From NCBI RefSeq assembly GCF_040892545.1, contig NZ_CP156079.1, positions 806,001 to 870,000 of the forward strand: a stretch of 64,000 bases of DNA, given 5' to 3'. A program made the position numbers and the translations under genes. The notes under the pieces are model-generated. The model saw only the letters and a program-made list of their open reading frames with translations. It had not been told where the DNA came from and did no database searches. Of this stretch, positions 57,253-64,000 are shown piece by piece. Origin of the DNA: Paracidovorax avenae. GTDB taxonomy: Bacteria; Pseudomonadota; Gammaproteobacteria; Burkholderiales; Burkholderiaceae_C. How positions within the stretch are numbered: the stretch's first letter is position 1; each line of letters opens with the position of its first letter.

Positions 57253-59334
57253 TCAGGACGCTGCGGGCTGTGCGTTCGTTCCCTCGGCCTCGTTGACGTC
57301 CACCGCGATGGCGATCGGGCCGGCCACGGCTTCCTCGTCGTCGCCCTCGGGCTCGCCGGCGATGGCGTCGTCCCCCGGATCGGCCGGATCGTCCAGGCGC
57401 TCGACCACCGTGCCGTTCACATCCAGCGTGATGTCGTCGATCTCGCCCAGCTTCACGCGCACGCGCGCCCCGCGGGGCAGCGCCTGGGCGCCCAGCACGG
57501 GCAGCACCAGCGGCAGCTCGTCCGCGCGCACCAGGTAGCTGCCGCCGCCACCGTCCTTGATCACGCTGGCATCGATTTCGGCGATGCCGTTCTGGCGCAG
57601 GTACTGCAGCGTCCAGAAGCGCTCCATGCCGGCCTGGTAGCCGTTGTAGGCGCTGTAGGCCGCGTCGAAGCTGCTGATGATGGAGAACAGGTCCGCATCC
57701 TTGGGCTTGAACGGCGCCGCGAGCGCGGCCGTCTTGCCGTGGCGCACGCAGGCGATGATCTGCCACTGGTTCACCAGATCGACGTAGCGGCGCAACGGCG
57801 AGGTCGCCCAGGCATAGCTTTTCACGCCGATGCCCGCGTGGGGCAGGGCCTTGGTGCCCATGCGCACCTTCATGCCGGGCGCGAGGCTCGCCTGGCTGCG
57901 GTAGATGCCGGGCACGCCATGGTCGGCCAGCAGGCCGCCCCAGGTGCTGTTGGCCACGATGGCGGCCTCCGCCACGATCAGGTCCAGCGGCGCGCCGCGG
58001 CGGCGCGTGGTGATCGAGACGGTCTCGGCGCCGGTCGGCTCTCCGCCCTCGGGCACGCCCGCAAGGCGGAAGTTGTAGTCGGGCCGGTTGAAGGTCTCGG
58101 GCTTGCCGCGCACCACCTCGCGCTGCGCCTTGAGCTTGCGCGCCAGGCGGTGGAGGAACGACAGTTCGGCCCGGCGCTCCTGCAGCGCGGCGGGCGTGCC
58201 CTCCACCTCCACGGACGGGTCCTGCAGCCACTCCTCGGTGACGATGTGGTCCAGCCGGTCGTGGCGCAGGTTCACTGCCACGGGCACGCGTTCGAGCTTC
58301 GTCTCCGTGCCGGTGATCTCCAGCGTGGCCTCGTCGATGGACACGTAGAGCGAAACCGCCGGGTTCGCGCGGCCTTCGTCCAGCGTGTAGATCTGCACCA
58401 CTTCGTCCGGCAGCATGGTGATCTTGTAGCCCGGCATGTAGACGGTGGACAGCCGTTGCCGGCCGAGCTGGTCGAGCGGTGAGCCCGGCACGATCGCCAG
58501 CCCGGGCGCGGCGATGTGGATGCCCAGCACCACCGTGCCGGTGCCCAGGCCCTGCACCGAGAGCGCGTCGTCGATCTCGGTGGTCTGCGAGTCGTCGATC
58601 GAATAGGCCTGCACGGGCGCCAGCGGCAGGTCGGCCGGCGGCTGGGGCGCCGTGAGCGACGGAAAGCCCGTGCCCTTGGGGAAGTTGTCGAACAGGAAGC
58701 GCTTCCAGTGGAACTGGTAGGGCGAATCGATGGCGCCCGCCTGCTGCAGCAGGTCGAGCGGCGCCTTGTGCGTGGCGCGGCTGGCTTCCACCACCGCCTT
58801 GTACTCGGGCGCGTTCTTGTCGGGCCGGAACAGGATCCTGTAGAGCTGCTCGCGGATCGGCTGCGGGCATTCGCCGCGGCCCAGCTGCTCCGCCCAGGCG
58901 GCGATCTGCTCCTGGACCAGGCGCTTCTTCTCGATGCCGGCCAGCGCCTGCTGCAGGATCTCGGCCGGCGCCTTCTTGAACCGGCCCTTGCCGGCGCGGC
59001 GGAAGTAGTGCGGTGCCTCGTAGAGCGCGAACAGCGCGCCCGCCTGCTGGGCCAGCGTGGCGTTCTCGGAGAAATAGTCGCGGGCGAGGTCGGCGAAGCC
59101 GAATTCCTCTTCCGGCGCGAACTCCCAGGCCAGGGGCAGCTCGATGGTCGCGGCCAGGGCCTGGCCCTCGCGCAGCAGGTCGGCCGGGGCCGGCTTCTCG
59201 AACTTCAGCAGGATGTGGGCGGCCTTCACCTTCACCCGCTTGCCCGATTCGAGCTCGATCTGGGCCGAGCTTTCCGCTTCGGACAGGATGCGGCCGGCCA
59301 GGAACTTGCCGGCTTCTTCAAACAGTGCGTGCAT
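57253..59334 (-). CDS. RNase II/R-family 3'-5' exoribonuclease
   Basis: The 693-residue protein degrades RNA from the 3' end. The N-terminal ~230 residues are helical and unlike the cold-shock domains of RNase R. The RNB catalytic domain follows: YSIDDSQTTEIDDALS near 253-268, GIHIAAPGLAIVPGS, GYKITMLPDEVVQIYTLDEG, the RNA-channel region AIVANSTWGGLLADHGVPGI, and ATSPLRRYVDLVNQWQI near 525. In the metal cluster the usual D-x5-D-x-DD has Glu at the second acidic place (about residue 262). The tail is acidic and lacks a clear S1 domain. The start at 59334 follows a -10-like GACAAT by 6 bases. Confidence 0.88.
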   Translation of the reverse strand: MHALFEEAGKFLAGRILSEAESSAQIELESGKRVKVKAAHILLKFEKPAPADLLREGQALAATIELPLAWEFAPEEEFGFADLARDYFSENATLAQQAGALFALYEAPHYFRRAGKGRFKKAPAEILQQALAGIEKKRLVQEQIAAWAEQLGRGECPQPIREQLYRILFRPDKNAPEYKAVVEASRATHKAPLDLLQQAGAIDSPYQFHWKRFLFDNFPKGTGFPSLTAPQPPADLPLAPVQAYSIDDSQTTEIDDALSVQGLGTGTVVLGIHIAAPGLAIVPGSPLDQLGRQRLSTVYMPGYKITMLPDEVVQIYTLDEGRANPAVSLYVSIDEATLEITGTETKLERVPVAVNLRHDRLDHIVTEEWLQDPSVEVEGTPAALQERRAELSFLHRLARKLKAQREVVRGKPETFNRPDYNFRLAGVPEGGEPTGAETVSITTRRRGAPLDLIVAEAAIVANSTWGGLLADHGVPGIYRSQASLAPGMKVRMGTKALPHAGIGVKSYAWATSPLRRYVDLVNQWQIIACVRHGKTAALAAPFKPKDADLFSIISSFDAAYSAYNGYQAGMERFWTLQYLRQNGIAEIDASVIKDGGGGSYLVRADELPLVLPVLGAQALPRGARVRVKLGEIDDITLDVNGTVVERLDDPADPGDDAIAGEPEGDDEEAVAGPIAIAVDVNEAEGTNAQPAAS

Positions 59335-59340
59335 GGCGGG

Positions 59341-59346
59341 ATTGTC
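59341..59346 (-). promoter_or_regulatory. -10-like element next to the exoribonuclease start
   Basis: On the minus strand GACAAT ends 6 bases before ATG 59334 with no Shine-Dalgarno. Same geometry as the eight other cases. Confidence 0.4.
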
Positions 59347-59478
59347 CCATGGGCCGCGCACCCGGCCGGCCCGGCGCGGCAGGAGCCGCCGGGCGCCCTA
59401 TGATCTGGCGCTCGCCGGCGCCTGCCGCGCCCCCTTTTTCGCGACCGACTCCGTCCGCTTCCGCGTCCCTCCCATCCG

Positions 59479-61134
59479 ATGACCGCGCCCGCGCAATCCC
59501 CCTGGCTTTCCCCCCTGCTCGCCTGCAGCGCCGCCGTGGCCATTGCGCTGCCCTTCCTGTACGGGCACACGACTCCGCCGCTGTCCAATTTCTGGCCCCT
59601 GGCCGTTTCCGGCCTGTGCGCCTTCGCGGTGGCGGCCGCCCTGGTCGCCGCCTGGTCGCGCCAGCCGGCCGGCACGGCGGGCGACGGCCTGCGCCAGGGC
59701 GCGGCAAAGGCGGTGGCGGCCGGCATGCTGCTCGCGGGCCTGGTGGGCGCCGCGATCGGCCTGGCCCAGTTCTTCTGGGGCGATCCCGGCTGGGCGCCCT
59801 GGATCTATCCCTCCACGCACGGCATCGCCATGGGCAACCTGCGCCAGCGCAACCAGCAGGCTACGCTGCTGTGCATGGGCGCCTGGGCGCTCGCATGGTG
59901 GGTGGCGCGCACGCAGGGCAGCGAAAGCCGGCGCCTGCGGCCCGCTTCCGTGGCGCTGGCGCTGCTCGCCTTCTGGGCGCTGGCGCTGCTCGCGGCCGGC
60001 GCGGCGGCCACGGCGTCGCGCACCGGGGCGCTGGAATGGGGTTGCATGCTGGTCCTGCTGCTGCTCTGGCGCCGCTCCCTGGGCGCGCCGGCCCTGGCCC
60101 TCGGCATGGCGGGCATCGCGCTCTATGCCCTGTTCTCCGGGCTGCTGCCCATCCTGCTGGAGCGCTGGACAGGCTTCGCCATGGACGGCCTGTTCGCGCG
60201 CCTCTCGGCGCCGGAGCATGCCTGCGACAACCGCCGCGTGCTCTGGTCCAACGTCCTGCACCTGATCGCCCAGACGCCCTGGACGGGCTGGGGGTGGGGC
60301 GAACTGTCCTACGCCCACTACATCACCGAATACCCCGGCAGGCGCTTCTGCCTGCTGGTGGACAACGCCCACGACCTGCCGCTGCACCTGGCCGTGGAAC
60401 TGGGCCTGCCTTTCGCGCTGGGCGCCTGCGGCCTGGTGCTCTGGCTCGTGTGGCGCGCGCAGCCCTGGCGGGAAGCCGACCCGGCCCGGCAGCTCGCCTG
60501 GGGGCTGCTGGCCATCGTCGGCGTGCACAGCCTGCTGGAGTTCCCTCTCTGGTACGGGCCCTTCCAGCTGGTGACGGCCTGCGCGCTCGCGCTGCTGTGG
60601 CCGCGCTGCTGGCGGATGCCGGCGCGCGCCGCCCTGCGCGTCCCGCTGCTGTGCGCCGCCGGACTGGCGGCGGGCCTCTGGCTGGCCGGCATCGCGCTGC
60701 TGGTGCGCGACTACCACCGCGTCTCGCAGCTCTACCTGGCCGTGGACCAGCGCGATCCCGCCTTCCGGGAGGACACCGAACGGCGTGTCGCCCATGGCAC
60801 CGTCTTCTTCCGCGACACCCTGGATTTCGCCATCCTCACCACCCTGCGGCCCACGCAGTACAACGCTGCACGCGTACACGCCCTCGCCAGCCGGCTGCTG
60901 CACTACTCGCCCGAGCCCCGCGTCATCGAGGCGCTCATCGACAGCGCCACCCGGCTCGGCCTGGACGGCGAGGCCGACTTCCATACGCGGCGCTACCGCG
61001 ATGTGTATCCGCAGGAATATGCCAGCTGGCTGGCCAAGCGGCCGGCGCCGGCTTCCGCCGTCCCGCCGGCGACGAGCCCTTCCGGACCACGGCCGGGCCT
61101 TCCCGGACCGCGACCGAGCCGCCCCCTGCGCTAA
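59479..61134 (+). CDS. PglL/Wzy-family O-oligosaccharyltransferase or O-antigen ligase-like protein
   Basis: The 551-residue protein has about eleven membrane helices and the Wzy_C core with a long periplasmic loop (about 190-330). Diagnostic parts are GNLRQRNQQATLL near 115-127, matching the PglL-type N-terminal signature, WGWGELSYAHYITEYPGRRF and the conserved histidine in LLVDNAHDLPLHLAVELG near 300, then LLEFPLWYGPFQLV. The C-terminal part (about 420-551) matches the Wzy_C_2 region. PglL proteins transfer lipid-linked glycan to Ser/Thr of type IV pilins and other exported proteins. No pilin gene is adjacent, so the acceptor is unknown. It is divergent from the exoribonuclease gene. Confidence 0.8.
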   Translation: MTAPAQSPWLSPLLACSAAVAIALPFLYGHTTPPLSNFWPLAVSGLCAFAVAAALVAAWSRQPAGTAGDGLRQGAAKAVAAGMLLAGLVGAAIGLAQFFWGDPGWAPWIYPSTHGIAMGNLRQRNQQATLLCMGAWALAWWVARTQGSESRRLRPASVALALLAFWALALLAAGAAATASRTGALEWGCMLVLLLLWRRSLGAPALALGMAGIALYALFSGLLPILLERWTGFAMDGLFARLSAPEHACDNRRVLWSNVLHLIAQTPWTGWGWGELSYAHYITEYPGRRFCLLVDNAHDLPLHLAVELGLPFALGACGLVLWLVWRAQPWREADPARQLAWGLLAIVGVHSLLEFPLWYGPFQLVTACALALLWPRCWRMPARAALRVPLLCAAGLAAGLWLAGIALLVRDYHRVSQLYLAVDQRDPAFREDTERRVAHGTVFFRDTLDFAILTTLRPTQYNAARVHALASRLLHYSPEPRVIEALIDSATRLGLDGEADFHTRRYRDVYPQEYASWLAKRPAPASAVPPATSPSGPRPGLPGPRPSRPLR

Positions 61135-61727
61135 TCCACCAGGCCGCAGAACGCCACCACTTCGCCGAGGTGGTCCGGGAACGTGCTCAGCGCGTGGTCG
61201 CCCCCTTCGAGCAGACGCACCTGCGCGCCGGCGTGGCGGGCCGCCATTTCCCGCCAGTCCAGGAGCTCGTCGCCCTTGGCGATGATGGCCAGCTTCGGGC
61301 CGGCCGGGGGAAGGCCCCGCACGTCCAGTGCCCGGAGCTCGGCGATGTATTCCGGCCGGAAGTAGAAGTGCTCTGCGGGATCGTGCCACGCCGTCTGTTC
61401 GCCGATATAGCGCTCCAGGTCCCGGGCCGGGTCCACCGCCGGGTTCAGCACCACGCTCGTGCAGCCCGGCTTCTGCCGGGCCACCCAGCTCGCGTAGAAC
61501 CCGCCCAGCGAGGAGCCCACCACGGCCATGCGCTGCGCCGGCCAGTCCGCGATGCCCTGGGCGACCAGCGCCATCGCCTCCCGGGGCGACGGGGGCAGCT
61601 GCGGGCACCAGAAGTGCGCGTCCGGCCGGTGGGCCGCCATCCATTCGGCCATCTGCCGCGCCTTGGCCGAGCGGGGAGAGGAGCGGAAGCCGTGCAGGTA
61701 GAGCAGGTGGGTGGTGGTGTGGGGCAT
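61131..61727 (-). CDS. Small alpha/beta hydrolase (YqiA/UPF0227 esterase-like)
   Basis: The 198-residue protein has the alpha/beta-hydrolase set of the YqiA/YcfP group: LLYLHGFRSSPRSAKARQM near 8-26, oxyanion-type sequence, the nucleophile elbow GSSLGGFYASWVA with Ser near residue 72, an acid in IAKGDELLDWREM near 152 and the histidine in LEGGDHALSTFPDHL near 177. Natural substrates are unknown; E. coli YqiA is an esterase acting on short acyl esters in vitro. ATG 61727 fits the family; an in-frame GTG at 61778 would add 17 residues. It overlaps the PglL-like stop by 4 bp tail to tail. Confidence 0.85.
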   Translation of the reverse strand: MPHTTTHLLYLHGFRSSPRSAKARQMAEWMAAHRPDAHFWCPQLPPSPREAMALVAQGIADWPAQRMAVVGSSLGGFYASWVARQKPGCTSVVLNPAVDPARDLERYIGEQTAWHDPAEHFYFRPEYIAELRALDVRGLPPAGPKLAIIAKGDELLDWREMAARHAGAQVRLLEGGDHALSTFPDHLGEVVAFCGLVD

Positions 61728-61829
61728 GGTCGGACGGGGGGGAACGTGCGCAGGCAGGCGGTGAGGGCGATGGGGCACTGCGGCGGATGGGTCATTGTGC
61801 CGCCGGCCGGCCCCCGCGGGGCGGCCACC

Positions 61830-61835
61830 GATAAT
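61830..61835 (+). promoter_or_regulatory. -10-like element next to the rodA start
   Basis: GATAAT ends 8 bases before ATG 61844. No Shine-Dalgarno and no clear -35. Confidence 0.4.
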
Positions 61836-61843
61836 GGCGCCCC

Positions 61844-63004
61844 ATGTCCGCCGTTTTCGACAAGCCTTCCCTGCCGCAGCGCATCCTGCCCCTGTTCCGG
61901 GGCTTCGACTGGCCGCTCATCGCGGTGCTGCTGCTGCTGTCGTCGATCGGCCTGGTGGCCATGTATTCCTCGGGCTACGACCACGGCACCCGCTTCTACG
62001 ACCACGGCCGCAACATGATCCTGGCGGCGGGCATCCTCTTCGCCGTCGCGCAGATTCCCCCGCAGCGGCTCATGGCCCTGGCGGTACCGCTCTACGCGGT
62101 GGGGGTGGCCCTGCTGGTGGCGGTGGCGATGTTCGGCATCATCAAGAAGGGCGCCCAGCGCTGGATCAACGTGGGCATCGTGATCCAGCCGAGCGAGATC
62201 CTCAAGATCGCCATGCCGCTCATGCTGGCCTGGTGGTTCCAGAAGCGCGAGGGGCAGCTGCGTCCGCTGGATTTCGCGGTGGCCGGCGTGCTGCTCGCCG
62301 TGCCCGTGGGCCTCATCATGAAGCAGCCCGACCTGGGCACCTCGCTGCTGGTGCTCGCGGCCGGGCTTTCGGTCATCTTCTTCGCGGGACTGCCCTGGAA
62401 GCTGGTGCTGCCCCCGGTGATCCTGGGCGGCATCGGCATCGCCCTCATCGTGTGGTTCGAGCCACAGCTCTGCGCGGACGGCATGCGCTGGCCGGTGCTG
62501 CACGACTACCAGCAGCAGCGCATCTGCACGCTGCTCGATCCCACGCGCGATCCGCTGGGCAAGGGCTTCCACATCATCCAGGGCATGATCGCGATCGGCT
62601 CGGGCGGTGTGTGGGGCAAGGGCTTCATGGCCGGCACGCAGACCCACCTGGAATTCATCCCCGAGCGCACCACCGACTTCATCTTCGCGGCCTATTCCGA
62701 GGAGTTCGGCCTGGTGGGCAACCTGTTCCTGATCGTCTGCCTGCTGCTGCTCGTCTGGCGCGGGCTGGCCATCGCCCTGGGCGCGACGACGCTCTTCGCG
62801 CGCCTGATGGCCGGCGCCGTGTCGATGATCTTCTTCACCTACGCCTTCGTGAACATGGGCATGGTGAGCGGCATCCTGCCCGTGGTGGGCGTGCCGCTGC
62901 CCTTCGTGAGCTACGGCGGCACCGCCATGGTCACGCTGGGGCTGGCACTTGGCGTGCTGATGTCCATCGCCCGCGCGCAGCGGCAGCCGCTGGCCCCGGG
63001 CTGA
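61844..63004 (+). CDS. rodA: Rod-shape-determining peptidoglycan glycosyltransferase RodA
   Basis: RodA is the SEDS polymerase of the elongasome, paired with PBP2. The 386-residue protein has about ten helices and GAQRWINVGIVIQPSEILKI near 103-122, IMKQPDLGTSLLVLAAG with the catalytic-type Asp near 165, LTRD-type KGFHIIQGMIAIGSGGVWGK, HLEFIPERTTDFIFAAYSEE near 267-286, and LPFVSYGGTAMVTLGLALGV. It is shorter at the N-terminus than FtsW at 32.6 kb and separates clearly from it. Its usual partner mrdA is not adjacent: the neighbour is a divergent esterase gene. It converges with an amidase gene. Confidence 0.93.
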   Translation: MSAVFDKPSLPQRILPLFRGFDWPLIAVLLLLSSIGLVAMYSSGYDHGTRFYDHGRNMILAAGILFAVAQIPPQRLMALAVPLYAVGVALLVAVAMFGIIKKGAQRWINVGIVIQPSEILKIAMPLMLAWWFQKREGQLRPLDFAVAGVLLAVPVGLIMKQPDLGTSLLVLAAGLSVIFFAGLPWKLVLPPVILGGIGIALIVWFEPQLCADGMRWPVLHDYQQQRICTLLDPTRDPLGKGFHIIQGMIAIGSGGVWGKGFMAGTQTHLEFIPERTTDFIFAAYSEEFGLVGNLFLIVCLLLLVWRGLAIALGATTLFARLMAGAVSMIFFTYAFVNMGMVSGILPVVGVPLPFVSYGGTAMVTLGLALGVLMSIARAQRQPLAPG

Positions 63005-63029
63005 GGGGCTGGCGGCCACCCTCAATCCG

Positions 63030-64000
63030 TCAGTCCGCGCGCAGGCACGCCTCCACGGCGCGGCCTGCCCGCAGGATGCGGGCATCCGCGCCGTGCAGCC
63101 CCGCCACCGACAGCCCCACCGGCAGTTCGCCCGGGGCCTCGCAGGGCAGCGACAGCGCGCAGCCATCCAGAAAGTTGATCACCGACGTATTGCGCAGCAC
63201 CAGGGCGTTGGTCGCGAAGAAGTGGGCGTCGTCCTGCTCCAGCGGTGCACGCAGCGGCGCACGCACCGCCACCGTGGGCATCAGCCAGGCGTCCAGGGGG
63301 CCCAGACGCTCCTGCGCGGCGGCCTGCAGCAGGGTGCGGGCATCCTGCACATCGATGTAGTCCGCTGCCAGGATGGCTTCCCCCCGCCGGGTGCGCTGCG
63401 CCACGCGCGGGTCGTAGCGGGCCGCCACGGAGACGTCCACGAGGCGTGCGCGATGCACCTGCCAGGCCTCCGCCGCGATCAGCCCGCCCGCCGCGTTGAT
63501 GCGCGGCAGCCCTTGCAGCTCCGGAAAGGCCACCCGTTCGATGCGGGCCCCCGCCGCGGAAAGCCGGCGCAGCGCGCTCTCGAACGCGGCGGCCACCTCG
63601 GGCTCCAGCCCGTCCATGACGAGATCCTGCACCACCCCCAGCCGCATCCCGGCCAGCGGCAACGCGCCGGCAGCGTCGGCATCGCTTCCCTCGCCGGACA
63701 GCACCGCGTCCAGGATCGCGCAGCAATCCACGCTGCGCGCCAGCGGACCGATGGAGTCGAGGCTGCGCGAGAGCGGATACGCGCCCGCGAGCGGCACCCG
63801 CCGTGCCGTCGGCTTGAAGCCCGTGAGCCCGCAGAATGCCGACGGAATGCGGATGGAGCCACCTGTGTCCGTGCCCAGTGCCGCGGCAGCCAGGTCCAGC
63901 GCCACCGTGGCCGCCGCGCCGGAGCTCGATCCGCCGGTGACCCGGCCGGCATCCCGCGGGTTCGCCGGCGTGCCGTGGTGGGGGTTGAGGCCCAGGCCGG
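63030..64000 (-). CDS. Amidase signature-family protein, C-terminal part (runs off the right edge)
   Basis: The leftward frame is open to base 64000 and ends at 63030. The visible 323 residues have the amidase signature: GGSSSGAAATVALDLAAAAL with the catalytic Ser-cisSer region, GTDTGGSIRIPSAFCGLTGF, KPTARRVPLAGAYPLSRSLD and DSIGPLARSVDCCAILD. Family members hydrolyse amides; GatA of the tRNA amidotransferase has the same core. The C-terminal part (NTSVINFLDGCALSLPCEAP and GELPVGLSVAGLHGADARIL) resembles stand-alone amidases more than GatA. The N-terminus is outside the window, so no substrate can be given. Confidence 0.85.
   Translation of the reverse strand, partial: GLGLNPHHGTPANPRDAGRVTGGSSSGAAATVALDLAAAALGTDTGGSIRIPSAFCGLTGFKPTARRVPLAGAYPLSRSLDSIGPLARSVDCCAILDAVLSGEGSDADAAGALPLAGMRLGVVQDLVMDGLEPEVAAAFESALRRLSAAGARIERVAFPELQGLPRINAAGGLIAAEAWQVHRARLVDVSVAARYDPRVAQRTRRGEAILAADYIDVQDARTLLQAAAQERLGPLDAWLMPTVAVRAPLRAPLEQDDAHFFATNALVLRNTSVINFLDGCALSLPCEAPGELPVGLSVAGLHGADARILRAGRAVEACLRAD

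Noticed and set aside
61844..63004. Considered a second FtsW instead of RodA
   Set aside because: Shorter N-terminus and the HLEFIPERTTDFIF and GAQRWINVG motifs follow RodA, while the copy at 32.6 kb in the division cluster follows FtsW.

Overview
The window is very GC-rich chromosomal DNA with densely packed, mostly housekeeping genes. Gene content, gene order and protein character point to a betaproteobacterium of the Comamonadaceae, most likely Acidovorax/Paracidovorax or a close relative. Supporting signs are the order rnr-like, tonB-like, aroE, mtgA; DksA, STAS-domain protein, hslV, hslU ahead of a complete dcw cluster; and Bug-family periplasmic binding proteins. The genus is inferred from recall and was not checked by a search. 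I saw no rRNA, tRNA, CRISPR array, insertion sequence, prophage or replication origin.

Layout. 1-5.5 kb: partial NUDIX gene, a flavin monooxygenase divergent from a MarR regulator with a clear operator, a Bug-type binding protein, ChrA and a glutathione transferase. 5.6-8.2 kb: dapF, DUF484 gene, xerC. 8.2-16.6 kb: two glycoside-hydrolase-like secreted proteins flanking a chemoreceptor, then rlmI and a convergent PAS-GGDEF gene. 16.7-22.6 kb: a CobW-type GTPase, a DksA that lacks most of its zinc-finger cysteines, a large STAS-domain protein, hslV and hslU, closed by a strong terminator.

22.8-41.2 kb is the division and cell-wall cluster mraZ-rsmH-ftsL-ftsI-murE-murF-mraY-murD-ftsW-murG-murC-ddl-ftsQ-ftsA-ftsZ. 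Four MraZ-type boxes at a 10-bp period precede it and a terminator follows it. Almost every junction is a 4-bp ATGA or GTGA overlap, so translation is probably coupled throughout. At ftsW/murG this is elaborated into a 28-codon reading frame, an 18-bp direct repeat and two mutually exclusive hairpins. lpxC, a 58-residue membrane protein and a TPP-riboswitch-controlled thiC follow.

44.5-48.8 kb: two divergent chemoreceptors and an RcnB-like protein. 48.8-51.3 kb: a leftward plsC-like, cdsA, ruvC run. 51.5-54.7 kb: a binding protein, cupin, HpcH-type aldolase and IclR regulator group, probably one catabolic operon. 54.7-59.3 kb: leftward exoribonuclease, tonB-like, aroE, mtgA. 59.5-64 kb: a PglL-like O-oligosaccharyltransferase, a small esterase, rodA and a partial amidase.

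A recurrent feature is an A/T-rich -10-like hexamer (GATAAT, GACAAT, CATAAT, TAAAAT and similar) lying 6-8 bases before the start codon of nine genes that lack a Shine-Dalgarno sequence. This suggests leaderless transcripts.
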